Assembly: GCA_022072175.1 (NCBI GenBank)
Contig: JAJVIE010000013.1
Location: 194,746 to 258,745, forward strand
DNA length: 64,000 nucleotides
Source: Candidatus Omnitrophota bacterium
Lineage (GTDB): Bacteria > Omnitrophota > Gorgyraeia > 2-02-FULL-51-18
Reading direction: 5' to 3'
This document shows, one piece after another, positions 8,414 to 17,197 of the stretch (position 1 is the first letter of the stretch; every line of letters starts with the position of its first letter). The position numbers and the translations under genes are program-made. The notes beneath the pieces were generated by a model that saw nothing but the letters and a program-made list of their open reading frames with translations, did no database searches and was not told where the DNA came from.

Positions 8414-8753
8414 AGCAGGATACCAGGCGGCCGCGGCTCCGGCGCAGACAGCTCAGATCGTCCCGGTAGACCGTCTCGGAACGCAGGCGCTTGAGGGCCC
8501 GCAGCAACTCGGCCGTCAGCGCGCGATCGGGACGCGCCAGGCGGTAGTGCATCCACAGTCCCTCTTTGCGGCCGCTGACAAGACCGGCCCGGCGCAGGTA
8601 GGACAGATGGCGCGACACCTTGGATTGCGGCTCGCGCAGGACGGCCATGAGATCGCAGACGCACAGCTCCCCCTCACCGAGCAGATTGAGGATGCGCAGC
8701 CGAGTCACGTCCGCGAGGGCGGCGAAGATCGCCGCGGGGTTCCGGAGGTCCAT
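8406..8753 (-). CDS. arsR: ArsR/SmtB-family arsenite-responsive repressor
   Basis: About 115 residues with a winged-helix fold. [11 protein letters not shown] carries the CxC arsenic-sensing motif just before the recognition helix region [17 protein letters not shown]-terminal extra cysteines (LSCLRRS, SCCD) could take part in sensing. I start at ATG 8753, which lies exactly 7 nt after a TATATT box; an in-frame TTG at 8762 overlaps the promoter and is unlikely. It represses its own operon by binding the palindrome between its -35 and -10 boxes until arsenite displaces it. First gene of arsR-acr3-arsC. Confidence 0.93.
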   Translation of the reverse strand: MDLRNPAAIFAALADVTRLRILNLLGEGELCVCDLMAVLREPQSKVSRHLSYLRRAGLVSGRKEGLWMHYRLARPDRALTAELLRALKRLRSETVYRDDLSCLRRSRGRLVSCCD

Positions 8754-8789
8754 ACGGTCCAATATATCTGCTTAAGCAGATATAGTCAA
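8754..8789 (-). promoter_or_regulatory. arsR promoter with ArsR operator
   Basis: On minus: TTGACT (8789-8784), a 17-nt spacer, TATATT (8766-8761), then 7 nt to the ATG at 8753. A perfect 22-bp palindrome at 8763-8784, centred on CTTAAG with arms TATATCTG and CAGATATA, fills the spacer and touches both boxes. This is the expected ArsR operator. The 7-nt distance implies an mRNA that starts at or next to the start codon. Confidence 0.85.
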
Positions 8790-8803
8790 CAGGAGCGCTG
8801 CTC

Positions 8804-10282
8804 TCAGGCCTTGAGCTTGGAGAAGATCGACAACAGCGTCTTTTGCGTCTCGGGATTGACGAGGGCCAGCACGATATCCCCCTCTTCGAGCACGGTCTTG
8901 CCGCCGGCGACGATGAACTGATCGTTGCGGCAGATCATCGTCACCAGGCAGTCGGCGGGCAGACCCAGCTCATAGATGGCCTTGCCCGCGACCGCGGCGT
9001 TAAAAGGGATCATGTACTCCACAAGGTCCGTATTGACCCCCTCGGTCGGCTCGAACTCGATCGGATAGCGTCTCTTGTGCTCGAGCGGAGCGTCCACCTT
9101 GAGCCACTTGGCCACGAGCGGGATGGTCGTCCCTTGCAGGAGCACCGATAGGAGGACGACGAAGAAGACGATGTTGAAGATCAGGTCCGCCCCCGGCGGC
9201 GCCGCCAGCAGCACGAACGTCGAGAGGATGACCGGAGCCGCCCCGCGCAGGCCGACCCACGAGATCATCACCCTCTCATTGAGGCTCATCCGCGCGAAGG
9301 CCAGCGAGATGAACACGCTCACCGGACGCGCGACCAGCATCAGGAAGAGCGCGGTCACGAATCCCGCCCCGGCCACCGGCAACAGACGCGATGGGTACAC
9401 CAGAAGACCGAGCGCCAAGAACATCACGATCTGCATGAGCCACGCGATACCGTCGTGGAAGCGTGTGAGCGTCCTTTTGTAGAGGAAGTCCTTGCGGCTC
9501 ATCACGATGCCCGCGATATAGACGGCCAAGAACCCGTTGCCTCCGACGACGCTGGTGAAGGAGTAGATGAACATGACGAACGCCAGCGTGACGACCGGAT
9601 AGAGGCCGTCGTACTCGAGCTTGATCTTGTTGATCGTGAAGATCGTCACACGCGCGAACACCCAGCCCAGGATCGCCCCCAGCACCATCTGCTGGACGAA
9701 CCACAGCACGAGATTGACCGGCGAGGTGCCCGGAGAGGCGATGAGCTGGAGGATCCCCAGTGTCAGGAACACCGCCATCGGATCGTTGCTGCCCGATTCG
9801 AGCTCCAGGAGCGGCTTGAGCTTACGCTTGAGACTGACGTTGTGGGACCTGAGGATGGAGAACACCGCCGCCGCGTCGGTGGACGAGACGACCGCCCCCA
9901 AGAGCAGTCCCTCCAATAGCGGAAAACCCAGCACCAGATGCGCAAAAGCGCCCACCAGACCCGCCGTGAGCACCACACCCAGCGTCGCCAGGGATACTCC
10001 GCGCCTGACGATGTGGCGTACGGACGCCGCGTCGGTGTCCAGGCCTCCCGAGAAAAGGATATAGGAGAGCGCGATGACGCCCAGCGACTTGGCCACCCAG
10101 GCGTTGTCGAAGACGATACCCCCGGGACCATCGGACCCGGCCAACATCCCCACGCCCATGAAGAGCAGCAGGGCCGGGATGCCGAAGCGGCTGGAGATCT
10201 TACTGGCGATGATGCTCTGGATGAGCAGGAACGCCGCCCCGAGGATCAGATACTCCGTTGAGAGCGCCTCGTTGAAATGCAA
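8804..10282 (-). CDS. K+/H+ (or Na+/H+) antiporter, NhaP2/CvrA-like, with TrkA-C domain
   Basis: 492 residues: about 12 membrane helices of the CPA1 type followed by a cytosolic TrkA-C domain (about 410-490, ending VLALVNPETQ). The transport core contains LESGSNDPMAV near residue 160 with the ion-binding Asp, and WVGLRGAAPV near 345, both typical of NhaP2. The C-terminal domain is usually a nucleotide or ion sensor. The start is TTG 10282, only 1 bp from the GST stop, so it is probably the third gene of a run with the 63-residue protein and the GST. It ends 51 bp before arsR, which has its own promoter. Cation preference is not decided by sequence alone. Confidence 0.88.
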   Translation of the reverse strand: MHFNEALSTEYLILGAAFLLIQSIIASKISSRFGIPALLLFMGVGMLAGSDGPGGIVFDNAWVAKSLGVIALSYILFSGGLDTDAASVRHIVRRGVSLATLGVVLTAGLVGAFAHLVLGFPLLEGLLLGAVVSSTDAAAVFSILRSHNVSLKRKLKPLLELESGSNDPMAVFLTLGILQLIASPGTSPVNLVLWFVQQMVLGAILGWVFARVTIFTINKIKLEYDGLYPVVTLAFVMFIYSFTSVVGGNGFLAVYIAGIVMSRKDFLYKRTLTRFHDGIAWLMQIVMFLALGLLVYPSRLLPVAGAGFVTALFLMLVARPVSVFISLAFARMSLNERVMISWVGLRGAAPVILSTFVLLAAPPGADLIFNIVFFVVLLSVLLQGTTIPLVAKWLKVDAPLEHKRRYPIEFEPTEGVNTDLVEYMIPFNAAVAGKAIYELGLPADCLVTMICRNDQFIVAGGKTVLEEGDIVLALVNPETQKTLLSIFSKLKA

Positions 10283-10283
10283 G

Positions 10284-10943
10284 CTAGGGCAAGAGCTCCG
10301 GCCGCTCGTAGGCGGCGATACGGCGTGTTTCGCGCGCGGCCTGTGACAGCCACTCGCGCATCGCCGGCAGCGTCTCGATGGTGCGCGCGTACCCGGCGCT
10401 CACCGGATCGAGCTTCACTCCGTACGCCAGGTAGCGGAAGACGACAGGCGCGTACATCGCGTCCGCGACGCTGAATCCGCCGTACAAGAACGGCCCTCCC
10501 TTGCCCCATCTCCGACGCGCTCCGGTCCAGATCTCGCGGATGCGCTCGATGTCGGGACGCGCCTCTGCCGGCACGCGGAACCCCCGGTAGCGGTTGATGA
10601 AGTGGCACGGCAGATTGGAGCGCAATCCCTGGAACCCCGCGTGCATCTCGTTGCACACCGAGCGGGCCTCCGCGCGAGCCACGGGATCCTTGGGCCAGAG
10701 CCCTTTGTGCGGATATTTCTCGGCCACGTACTCGCAGATCGCCAGGGACTCCCACACACGCACGCGTCCGTCGATGAGCGCGGGCACCTTGCCGCCCGGA
10801 GAGTAGCGACGGATCTCCGCTACCGTACCGGGCAGATGGATCCACACGAGCTTCTCCCGGAAAGGGATCCCCGCCTGCTTGAGCAGGAGCCACGGTCTCA
10901 GCGACCAGGAGGAGTAGCGTTTGTTGCCGATGATGAGCTTCAT
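10284..10943 (-). CDS. Glutathione S-transferase family protein
   Basis: About 219 residues: an N-terminal thioredoxin-like domain (MKLIIGNKRYSSWSLRP, with the candidate active-site serine, then VPALIDG with the cis-proline and ESLAICEYVAE) and a C-terminal helical domain. The pattern is like the YfcF/zeta-type GSTs that use serine. The start ATG at 10943 shares its A with the stop of the upstream 63-residue gene (TGATG). The open frame continues upstream but only inside that gene. Substrate unknown. Confidence 0.85.
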   Translation of the reverse strand: MKLIIGNKRYSSWSLRPWLLLKQAGIPFREKLVWIHLPGTVAEIRRYSPGGKVPALIDGRVRVWESLAICEYVAEKYPHKGLWPKDPVARAEARSVCNEMHAGFQGLRSNLPCHFINRYRGFRVPAEARPDIERIREIWTGARRRWGKGGPFLYGGFSVADAMYAPVVFRYLAYGVKLDPVSAGYARTIETLPAMREWLSQAARETRRIAAYERPELLP

Positions 10944-11134
10944 CAGAGGACGAGCTCGTAGCCCATGCGGCGCAGGGGATGGTACAGACGGCGGATGGCC
11001 TGCTGGGGCGTGCGGCCCTCGCACAGATTGTCCATGCAGATGGCGGCATAACAGCGGCGGTTGCGCACCTTGAAGACCTTGATCTTGCCGGGGGTGATCT
11101 TCTTGGGACGGCTGACTTTGAGACGCTTTTGCAT
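10943..11134 (-). CDS. Small basic hypothetical protein
   Basis: 63 residues, very basic, with two cysteines (NRRCYAAICMDN). It has a strong ribosome site (GAGGAGG) and a 1-bp stop/start overlap with the GST gene, so it is very likely translated. I recognise no family. The arrangement of basic N-terminus, beta-like KIKVFKVRNRRCYAAI and C-terminal helix could be nucleic-acid binding, but this is a guess. Confidence 0.6.
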   Translation of the reverse strand: MQKRLKVSRPKKITPGKIKVFKVRNRRCYAAICMDNLCEGRTPQQAIRRLYHPLRRMGYELVL

Positions 11135-11153
11135 ACGCAGGTCCTCCTCGGCG

Positions 11154-11870
11154 TTAGATCCGTGCGGAGCTCGTTCTGATCCCGATCAAGAGCGCGTGAG
11201 AGGACTTCAACAGCGCGTCTTCCGTCATCGCCACGCCCTCTTGGGTCGGGAGCACCACCACTTTGTCACAGACACGCTGCACTTGGCGATAGGAGTCGTA
11301 CACACTGTACGAGTAACTGAGCCCATCGCCCTCGGTGATGATGTATCCCTTGCCTCTCGTCTTCAGCAGGTTGGCCAAGGGCCACAGACCCAGCCGGTAC
11401 AGCGCCCACTTGAGGCGCCGCATCATCATCGGACCTTGACCGAATCGATTCGAATCGGACAGAAAGACCGCTTTGCGGGACACTCTCAGCATCTCTCCGA
11501 CCAGCCGCTCGGGATGCCGGACATGATGCAGCACGCCGAATTCCGTCACCGCATCGAACGACCCGTCGGCGTACGGCAGCCGCTCGCCGTCCGACCGGAC
11601 CAGGCGATCGGGGGCAATGCCTTTGGCGCGGGCCTCGTCGAGCAGGTCCTCGGAGGGGTCGACCCCGCACGCGTCATATCCTTTGTCCAGCAGATACCGC
11701 ACGCCCCTGCCCGTACCGCATCCGACGTCCAGCACCGTACGTACTTTCAGATCACGGCAGGTCTTATCGACGACGTCCAGGGACCTGAAATGCTCATCAT
11801 CGGCATGCAGGTGCTTGGCGTCGTAGCCGGCGGCGGAGGCGTGATAGTACCTTTTCTGATAGTGTTCCAT
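11154..11870 (-). CDS. Class I SAM-dependent methyltransferase (UbiE/Methyltransf_11 type)
   Basis: About 238 residues. Motif I VLDVGCGTGRGV is near residue 50, the acidic strand CGVDPSEDLL follows, then LPYADGSFDAVTEFGVLHHV, the usual post-I/II region of Methyltransf_11 enzymes. The ATG at 11870 has GAGGG five bases upstream; an in-frame GTG at 11891 adds seven residues. The substrate cannot be assigned. It lies just upstream of the 63-residue gene but separated by 19 bp, so it may head that operon. Confidence 0.8.
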   Translation of the reverse strand: MEHYQKRYYHASAAGYDAKHLHADDEHFRSLDVVDKTCRDLKVRTVLDVGCGTGRGVRYLLDKGYDACGVDPSEDLLDEARAKGIAPDRLVRSDGERLPYADGSFDAVTEFGVLHHVRHPERLVGEMLRVSRKAVFLSDSNRFGQGPMMMRRLKWALYRLGLWPLANLLKTRGKGYIITEGDGLSYSYSVYDSYRQVQRVCDKVVVLPTQEGVAMTEDALLKSSHALLIGIRTSSARI

Positions 11871-11960
11871 CTGGACCCTCAGTGCCGGCACATCGATGAC
11901 CGCGGGTGCGACGATCCCACTTTACCAGAAACGCACTGCCGGAGTAACCCCTGTCGTCGA

Positions 11961-12536
11961 CTACGAGCCCGATCGCTTCTGCATGAGCAGACGCCGCCCC
12001 TCGTCATCGAGCTCCACCCACCGACCGACCGGAAGATCGCCGAGCCGGTAGGCCCCGATGGAGACGCGGATGAGCCGCAGCGTCGGCAGGCCCACCGCGG
12101 CGGTCATGCGTCTCACCTGGCGGTTCTTGCCTTCGGTGAGCGTCAGCGCGATCCAGCTCGTCGGTACCGACAGGCGGAAGCGGATGGGCGTACTGCGCTC
12201 GGGGTAGCCGGGGTCCGGCAGCAGCTGGGCCCCGCACGGCCTCGTGCGGCCGTCCTTGAGGTCCACTCCCCGCCGCAGCTTGGCCATCGCCTCTTCGGTG
12301 GCGATGCCCTCGACCTGGGAGTGGTAGACGCGCTCGTGCGCATGACGCGGATGCAGCAGATAGTCGTTCCACTCCGGCTCGTCGCTCAAGAGCAGGAGCC
12401 CCTCGCTGTCCCAGTCGAGCCGCCCGATGGGATGCACCCATTGGGGAAGACCGAACTCCCTCAGGGTCTTGTGCTCGGAGTTGCCCTGCGTGAACTGCGA
12501 CAGGACACCGTAAGGTTTGTGCAGGGCCAGGATCAT
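11961..12536 (-). CDS. rluE: 23S rRNA pseudouridine synthase, RluE-like
   Basis: About 191 residues of the RsuA/RluE family without an S4 domain. ILALHKPYGVLSQFT opens the protein as in RluE. The catalytic aspartate is in PIGRLDWDSEGLLLLS near residue 40, and KNRQVRRMTAAVGLPTLRL near 145 is the second signature. It isomerises a uridine in 23S rRNA. The ATG at 12536 has GAGGGA upstream. Its start lies only about 14 nt after the U-run of the hppA terminator, so it either relies on read-through or on a promoter inside hppA. The open frame extends antisense-like into hppA, but homology starts here. Confidence 0.88.
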   Translation of the reverse strand: MILALHKPYGVLSQFTQGNSEHKTLREFGLPQWVHPIGRLDWDSEGLLLLSDEPEWNDYLLHPRHAHERVYHSQVEGIATEEAMAKLRRGVDLKDGRTRPCGAQLLPDPGYPERSTPIRFRLSVPTSWIALTLTEGKNRQVRRMTAAVGLPTLRLIRVSIGAYRLGDLPVGRWVELDDEGRRLLMQKRSGS

Positions 12537-12548
12537 CCATTCCCTCGA

Positions 12549-12587
12549 GAAAAAAGAACGGCCGGAGCCCCTGGGACCCCGGCCGGC
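12549..12587 (-). terminator. Rho-independent terminator after hppA
   Basis: On minus, 12587-12559 folds into a GC-rich stem whose outer arms are CGGCCGG and CCGGCCG, followed at 12555-12550 by six U residues. It lies 18 bp after the hppA stop (12605) and directly before the rluE ribosome site. Confidence 0.8.
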
Positions 12588-12604
12588 CTGTGGACCTGCG
12601 GACC

Positions 12605-15103
12605 CTAGTGGGCGGCGCCCTTCACCTTGGCGGGGATGCGCATGCCGTAGAACGATCTCCACACGAAGAACAGTCCGATCAGGAAGAACGCGGCGCCTCC
12701 GATACGCGTCGTGGCGGGGTTCATCTTGAGCGCGATCTCGACGGCGAGCATGCCGAAGAGCGTGGAGAACTTGATGATCGGGTTGAGCGACACCGATGTG
12801 GTGTCCTTGAAAGGATCCCCGACCGTGTCCCCCACGACGGTCGCCGCGTGCACGGGCGTGTTCTTCTCTCCGAAATCCACCTCCACGAGCTTCTTGGCGT
12901 TGTCCCAGGCGCCTCCGGCGTTGGCCATGTACATCGCCTGGAAAAGACCGAACACCGCGATCGCGATCAGGTACGCGATGAAGAAGTACGGATCGAACAG
13001 AGCGAACGCGAGCGTGAACGCCAAGAGACCCAGGAAGATGTTCCACATGCCCTTCTGAGCGTACTCGGTGCAGATCTGCACGACCCGGATGGAGTCCTTG
13101 CGGTCGGCTTCTTTCTTGTCGAGACTGAGGTTCTTCTTGATGAACTCCACCGCCGAGTAAGCGCCCGTCGTGACCGCCTGGATGGACGCTCCGCAGAACC
13201 AGTAGATCACCGCCCCGCCGCAGAGGAAACCGAGCAGGATCGGCGCGGCCGTCAGCGACAGCTTCTCGTGCAGCAGGACCTCGCCGATGTTCTCGGCGAC
13301 CGGCAGTCCGCCCGCGGCGGCGACGGCGGCCGCCTGCAGGTGCTCCTGCAGGAGCAGGATGATGGAGAAGATCATCGTCGTGGCGCCCGCGACGGCCGTA
13401 CCGATCAGCACGGGCTTGGCGGTGGCCTTGAACGTGTTGCCGGCCGAGTCGTTGGCCTCGAGGTAGTGCTTGCCCTGTTTGAAGTCGGGCTTGAACCCGA
13501 ACGAGTCCTCGATCTCCTTGTGGATGCCGGGGATCGACTCCGTCTGCGCCAGCTCGAAGATCGACTGCGCGTTGTCCGTGACCGGACCGTACGAGTCGAC
13601 GGCGATGTTCACCGGACCCATGCAGAGAAAACCGTACGCGACCAGGCCGAACGCGAACACCGAAGCGTGCGGCATGATGTTCTGCAGGCCCATGCCAGAG
13701 ATCAGATAGGCGACGAACATCAGCGCCGCGATGAGCACGCCCTTCCAGAACGCCGAGAACGACCCCGCGACGATGCCGGAGAGGATCGTCAGCGACGAGC
13801 CGCCCTCACGCGAGGCCGTCACGACCTCGTGCACGTGCTTCGAGTGGGATGAGGTGAAGGCCTTGGTGAACTCCGGGATCAGGAACGCCGCGACCGTGCC
13901 GCAGGTGATGATGGACGCCAGCTTCCACCACAGCGTCTGATCGGGCAGGTCGCCGATCAGGAGGTACGACATCCCGTACGAGGTCGAGATGCAGAGCGCC
14001 GAAGCGATCATGATCAGGCGAGTCAGGGGCTGTTCAAAATCGAACTGCTTGAGACCCTTGTACTGGGACGACGAGATGGCGCTGTTGATGAAATAGGACA
14101 CGCCCGACATGAAATCCATGAGGAAGCGCATCGCGAAGATCCAGACGATGAGCTTGGCCTGGAGATCGGGGGACTCGACCGCGAGCGTGATGAACGAGAT
14201 GAGCGCCACGCCCGTGACGCCGTACGTCTCGAACCCGTCCGCGGTGGGGCCGACCGAGTCGCCCGCGTTGTCGCCCGTGCAGTCGGCGATGACGCCAGGG
14301 TTGCGCGGGTCGTCCTCCTTGACCTTGAAAACGATCTTCATGAGGTCCGAGCCGATATCGGCGATCTTGGTGAAGATGCCGCCGGCGATGCGCAGCGCGC
14401 TGGCACCGAGCGACTCACCGATCGCGAACCCGAGGAAGCAGTACCCGACGATCTCGCGCGGGACGAAGAGCAGGATGACCACCATCATGACCAGCTCGAC
14501 GGAGATCAGGAAGAGACCCACCGACATGCCGGCCCGGAGCGGGATGTTGACGACGTCCCAGGGGATGCCGCGCAGGGAGGCGAAAGCCGTGCGGGCGTTG
14601 GCGAGAGTGTTGACGCGGATACCGTAGTACGCCACCAGAGTGGAACCGGCCATACCGACGATCGAGAACAGGAGCACGAGACCGAGCGTGGTTGCGGACT
14701 CATGCTGGAGCACCATGAAATAGTACGCGAACGCCAGCGCGATGATGCCGAAGAGCATCGCCAGGAACTTCACCTGCTGCTTGAGGTACGTCCTGCAGGT
14801 CTGGAAGATCGTCTCGGCCACATCGAGCATCGACTTGTGCGCGGGCAGGGCCTTGATCGCCATGAACTGGTACAACGACACGCCCACGGTGCCCAGGATC
14901 ACGAGCGCTCCGTACAACAGGATCTCGTAGCCCGACAGCCCGCCGAACAGTTGGAAGCGTCCTTCGTGCAGGTCGGGGATCTTGAGGTCCGCCTCGCTGG
15001 CCCAGGCCGTGGCCTGCGCCGCCGACACCGCCGCGGCGGCCACAAGGCCTGCGGCGACCGTGCTGATCTTGCGACCGAGCTGATCGAACATCCCGCGTAT
15101 CAT
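12605..15103 (-). CDS. hppA: Membrane-bound ion-translocating pyrophosphatase
   Basis: About 832 residues, some 16 membrane helices. It hydrolyses pyrophosphate and pumps H+ or Na+. The core retains DIGSDL, EDDPRNPGVIAD and GDNAGD for metal-PPi binding. A lysine sits in GNTFKATAK, where K+-dependent enzymes have alanine, so it should be K+-independent. The usual GKVE after DLV is replaced by KIVF, and ADNVGDNVGD by ADCTGDNAGD, which marks a divergent subfamily. The N-terminus before the first helices looks like a signal peptide (VAAAAVSAAQATAWASEA). I chose ATG 15103 (GGAG ten bases upstream); ATG 15091 and a start at 15142 are alternatives. A terminator follows directly. Confidence 0.93.
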   Translation of the reverse strand: MIRGMFDQLGRKISTVAAGLVAAAAVSAAQATAWASEADLKIPDLHEGRFQLFGGLSGYEILLYGALVILGTVGVSLYQFMAIKALPAHKSMLDVAETIFQTCRTYLKQQVKFLAMLFGIIALAFAYYFMVLQHESATTLGLVLLFSIVGMAGSTLVAYYGIRVNTLANARTAFASLRGIPWDVVNIPLRAGMSVGLFLISVELVMMVVILLFVPREIVGYCFLGFAIGESLGASALRIAGGIFTKIADIGSDLMKIVFKVKEDDPRNPGVIADCTGDNAGDSVGPTADGFETYGVTGVALISFITLAVESPDLQAKLIVWIFAMRFLMDFMSGVSYFINSAISSSQYKGLKQFDFEQPLTRLIMIASALCISTSYGMSYLLIGDLPDQTLWWKLASIITCGTVAAFLIPEFTKAFTSSHSKHVHEVVTASREGGSSLTILSGIVAGSFSAFWKGVLIAALMFVAYLISGMGLQNIMPHASVFAFGLVAYGFLCMGPVNIAVDSYGPVTDNAQSIFELAQTESIPGIHKEIEDSFGFKPDFKQGKHYLEANDSAGNTFKATAKPVLIGTAVAGATTMIFSIILLLQEHLQAAAVAAAGGLPVAENIGEVLLHEKLSLTAAPILLGFLCGGAVIYWFCGASIQAVTTGAYSAVEFIKKNLSLDKKEADRKDSIRVVQICTEYAQKGMWNIFLGLLAFTLAFALFDPYFFIAYLIAIAVFGLFQAMYMANAGGAWDNAKKLVEVDFGEKNTPVHAATVVGDTVGDPFKDTTSVSLNPIIKFSTLFGMLAVEIALKMNPATTRIGGAAFFLIGLFFVWRSFYGMRIPAKVKGAAH

Positions 15104-15321
15104 ACGTTCAAAGCTCCAGTAGGTGTATAAAGTTGATAGCACTTGGTCAATTCTAAATAGACGTGACTATGTTAGCCCACCCACCCGAAAAATACCACCA
15201 TTCTGTAGCGCTTGGACCCCCTGTCGGATGCGGAAGAGCACGAGATCCGCGGGAGAAGCCGCCACGAGGATCCGGCACAACGGAGGGATGTTGTCGAGGT
15301 CGTTCTCCGGCGGTGTGGGCC

Positions 15322-16191
15322 TCAGGACCCGCTGATCGGTGAGACTGTGCTTCTGCGCGCGCAACCGATGATCACCCCTCCGGCGCATCGATCGACGGAC
15401 CTGTCCATCACGAGATCGTCGTAGGAGTTGAAGAGCCGCACGCTCTCGAAGCCGCTTTCAGGAAGACTTCTTCGGAAGAACTCCGACCCGTACCCCAGCG
15501 GATGGACGGCGCCGATGCTCTTGAGATCGGACGGACCGCGGGCCTCCGGATCGAAGTTGGGCACCTCGAACACGAAAACCCCGCCCGGCTTGAGGACCGC
15601 CGCGATCCCGGAGTAGATCGTACGGATGCTCGTCAGATGCTCGAGCATGTGGAAGGCGCAGACGGCATCCATGGATCCCGCGGGGATCTCCACGATCGAA
15701 GCGCGGATCCTCGTGCCCAGATGCGTGTTGCCGTAGGCCCTTCTGCGGTCATTGATCTCTACCCCCTCGGCCTCAAAGCCCTTGAGGCCCGCCTGATACA
15801 GGAAGTAGCCCCACGAGGAGCCGAGCTCCAGGAGCCTGCGGCCGCTGCCGGAGAGCTTGAGCAGGATGTCCAGTTGTTGGGTATAGTTCTTGCCGCAGGA
15901 CGAGAACAGGTCGTCTTTCATGCGCTCCAGCGTCGCCGCGTCGGGCGGACGGGTCACGATGCCCGCCCCCTCGTACATGGAGTTGTACAATCCTTCGGGG
16001 AGGATGGACTTGTACACGGGGTCCGTGAAGCATAGGGAGCACTTCCGGCACTTCCGGACCCTGATGGCTTTGTATTTGCGAGCGATGACCGCGGTGTCGG
16101 TCGTATCGCAGTAGGGACAGCGAAGGACCCTGTTGATCCCGAGGACCCCCTGGATCATGAACTCGATGCGCGGGATGAGGTTCAACTGCAT
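15322..16191 (-). CDS. Zinc-ribbon plus SAM methyltransferase (Methyltransf_23-like)
   Basis: About 289 residues. The N-terminal part (about 20-55) has two CxxC pairs, LRCPYCDT and VRKCRKCSLCF, a zinc ribbon. The methyltransferase domain follows, with LLELGSSWGYFL as motif I near residue 120 and FHMLEHL near 195. Proteins with this build often modify sugars or lipids in cell-surface loci, but here there is no such neighbourhood. The open frame runs much further upstream in antisense to the VOC gene; ATG 16191 fits the homology. Three cysteine/arginine-rich C-terminal residues may be frame noise. The 179 bp after the stop hold nothing I can identify. Confidence 0.78.
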   Translation of the reverse strand: MQLNLIPRIEFMIQGVLGINRVLRCPYCDTTDTAVIARKYKAIRVRKCRKCSLCFTDPVYKSILPEGLYNSMYEGAGIVTRPPDAATLERMKDDLFSSCGKNYTQQLDILLKLSGSGRRLLELGSSWGYFLYQAGLKGFEAEGVEINDRRRAYGNTHLGTRIRASIVEIPAGSMDAVCAFHMLEHLTSIRTIYSGIAAVLKPGGVFVFEVPNFDPEARGPSDLKSIGAVHPLGYGSEFFRRSLPESGFESVRLFNSYDDLVMDRSVDRCAGGVIIGCARRSTVSPISGS

Positions 16192-16282
16192 CGCTACGGC
16201 CCACCATCCCGGGTCGCTGGTCCTGTCAGGACCTCTCGGGTCAGCCGCTCGGGTGTCGCGATGGCGGTGTGCCTCTGCACGG

Positions 16283-16771
16283 TTATCGGCCCTTGTACGC
16301 CGCTTCGAGCTTCTTGAAATCGAGCTTGCGACCCGTGATCCTGGCGAAGACGCGCGCCCGGCGTGAAGGGTCCTTGGCGCTGAGCCATTTGCCGATGTCC
16401 TGCGGGCCGATCTGCCACGAGTAGCCGTACTTGTCCTTGAGCCACCCGCACACCTGCGCGCGCTTGTCGCCGCCCTTCGAGAGCTTGTTCCAGTAACCGT
16501 CGGCTTCCTTCTGGGTCTTGCACCAGATCTGGAGCGACAGGGCTTCGGTGGGCTTGAATTCCGGCCCCCCGTTGAGCGCGCTGAAAGGCCGGCCAGCGAG
16601 CGTGAACTCGATGAGCAGGGGTTTCCCTTCCATGCCCCGGTGGTAGGGAAGGTCGGACTTGGGATAGTACACGATCCGCTTGATCTTGGAGTTCTTGAAG
16701 ACCGAGACATAGAACCGCACGGCCTCGAGAGCGTTCTTGTTGAACCACAGGCAGGGGGTGATGGGCCGCAT
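16283..16771 (-). CDS. VOC (PhnB/3-demethylubiquinone-like) family protein
   Basis: 162 residues. The start RPITPCLWFNKNALEAVRFYVSVF and the later LLIEFTLAGRPFSALNGGP are typical of the PhnB-like glyoxalase-fold family, and ending in WLKDKYGYSWQI is characteristic. Such proteins are usually small metal-binding or inert dimeric domains of unknown substrate. The ATG at 16771 follows the OsmC stop by 3 bp, so the two form an operon. Confidence 0.87.
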   Translation of the reverse strand: MRPITPCLWFNKNALEAVRFYVSVFKNSKIKRIVYYPKSDLPYHRGMEGKPLLIEFTLAGRPFSALNGGPEFKPTEALSLQIWCKTQKEADGYWNKLSKGGDKRAQVCGWLKDKYGYSWQIGPQDIGKWLSAKDPSRRARVFARITGRKLDFKKLEAAYKGR

Positions 16772-16774
16772 GGA

Positions 16775-17197
16775 TCAGACGAGCTTCGCGTCCATCGTGA
16801 TCTCCGCCTTGAGGAGCTTCGAGATCGGACAGCCTTCCTTGGCGTTCTTGGCGGCCGTATCGAACTTGGCCGTATCCGCACCCGGGATGCGCGCGCGCAC
16901 CGTCAGATGGACTTTGGTGACCGTCCAGCCGGAGTCGAGCTTGTCGAGCGAGACGTCGGCGGAGGTCTCGATGGACTCCGGCGTGATGCCGACGGTGCCG
17001 AGCTGGGCCGAGAGGGCCATCGAGAAACAGCCCGCGTGAGCGGCCGCGATGAGCTCCTCGGGGTTGGTGCCCTTTTCGGACTCGAAGCGCTTGGTGAAGG
17101 AATACGGGGTCGACGAGAGGACGCCGGATTCGGTGGAGATGATACCCTTGCCGGACTTGAGATCACCTTGCCATTTGGCGTTGGCCTTGCGGATCAT
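16775..17197 (-). CDS. OsmC/Ohr family peroxiredoxin
   Basis: 140 residues. The redox cysteines are in [12 protein letters not shown] (near residue 57) and [12 protein letters not shown] (near 123), the OsmC-type pair that reduces organic hydroperoxides with lipoylated protein or other thiols. The N-terminal [15 protein letters not shown] is typical of OsmC rather than Ohr. AAGGAG lies before the ATG. First gene of a pair with the VOC protein. Cytoplasmic; about the normal family length. Confidence 0.92.
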   Translation of the reverse strand: MIRKANAKWQGDLKSGKGIISTESGVLSSTPYSFTKRFESEKGTNPEELIAAAHAGCFSMALSAQLGTVGITPESIETSADVSLDKLDSGWTVTKVHLTVRARIPGADTAKFDTAAKNAKEGCPISKLLKAEITMDAKLV

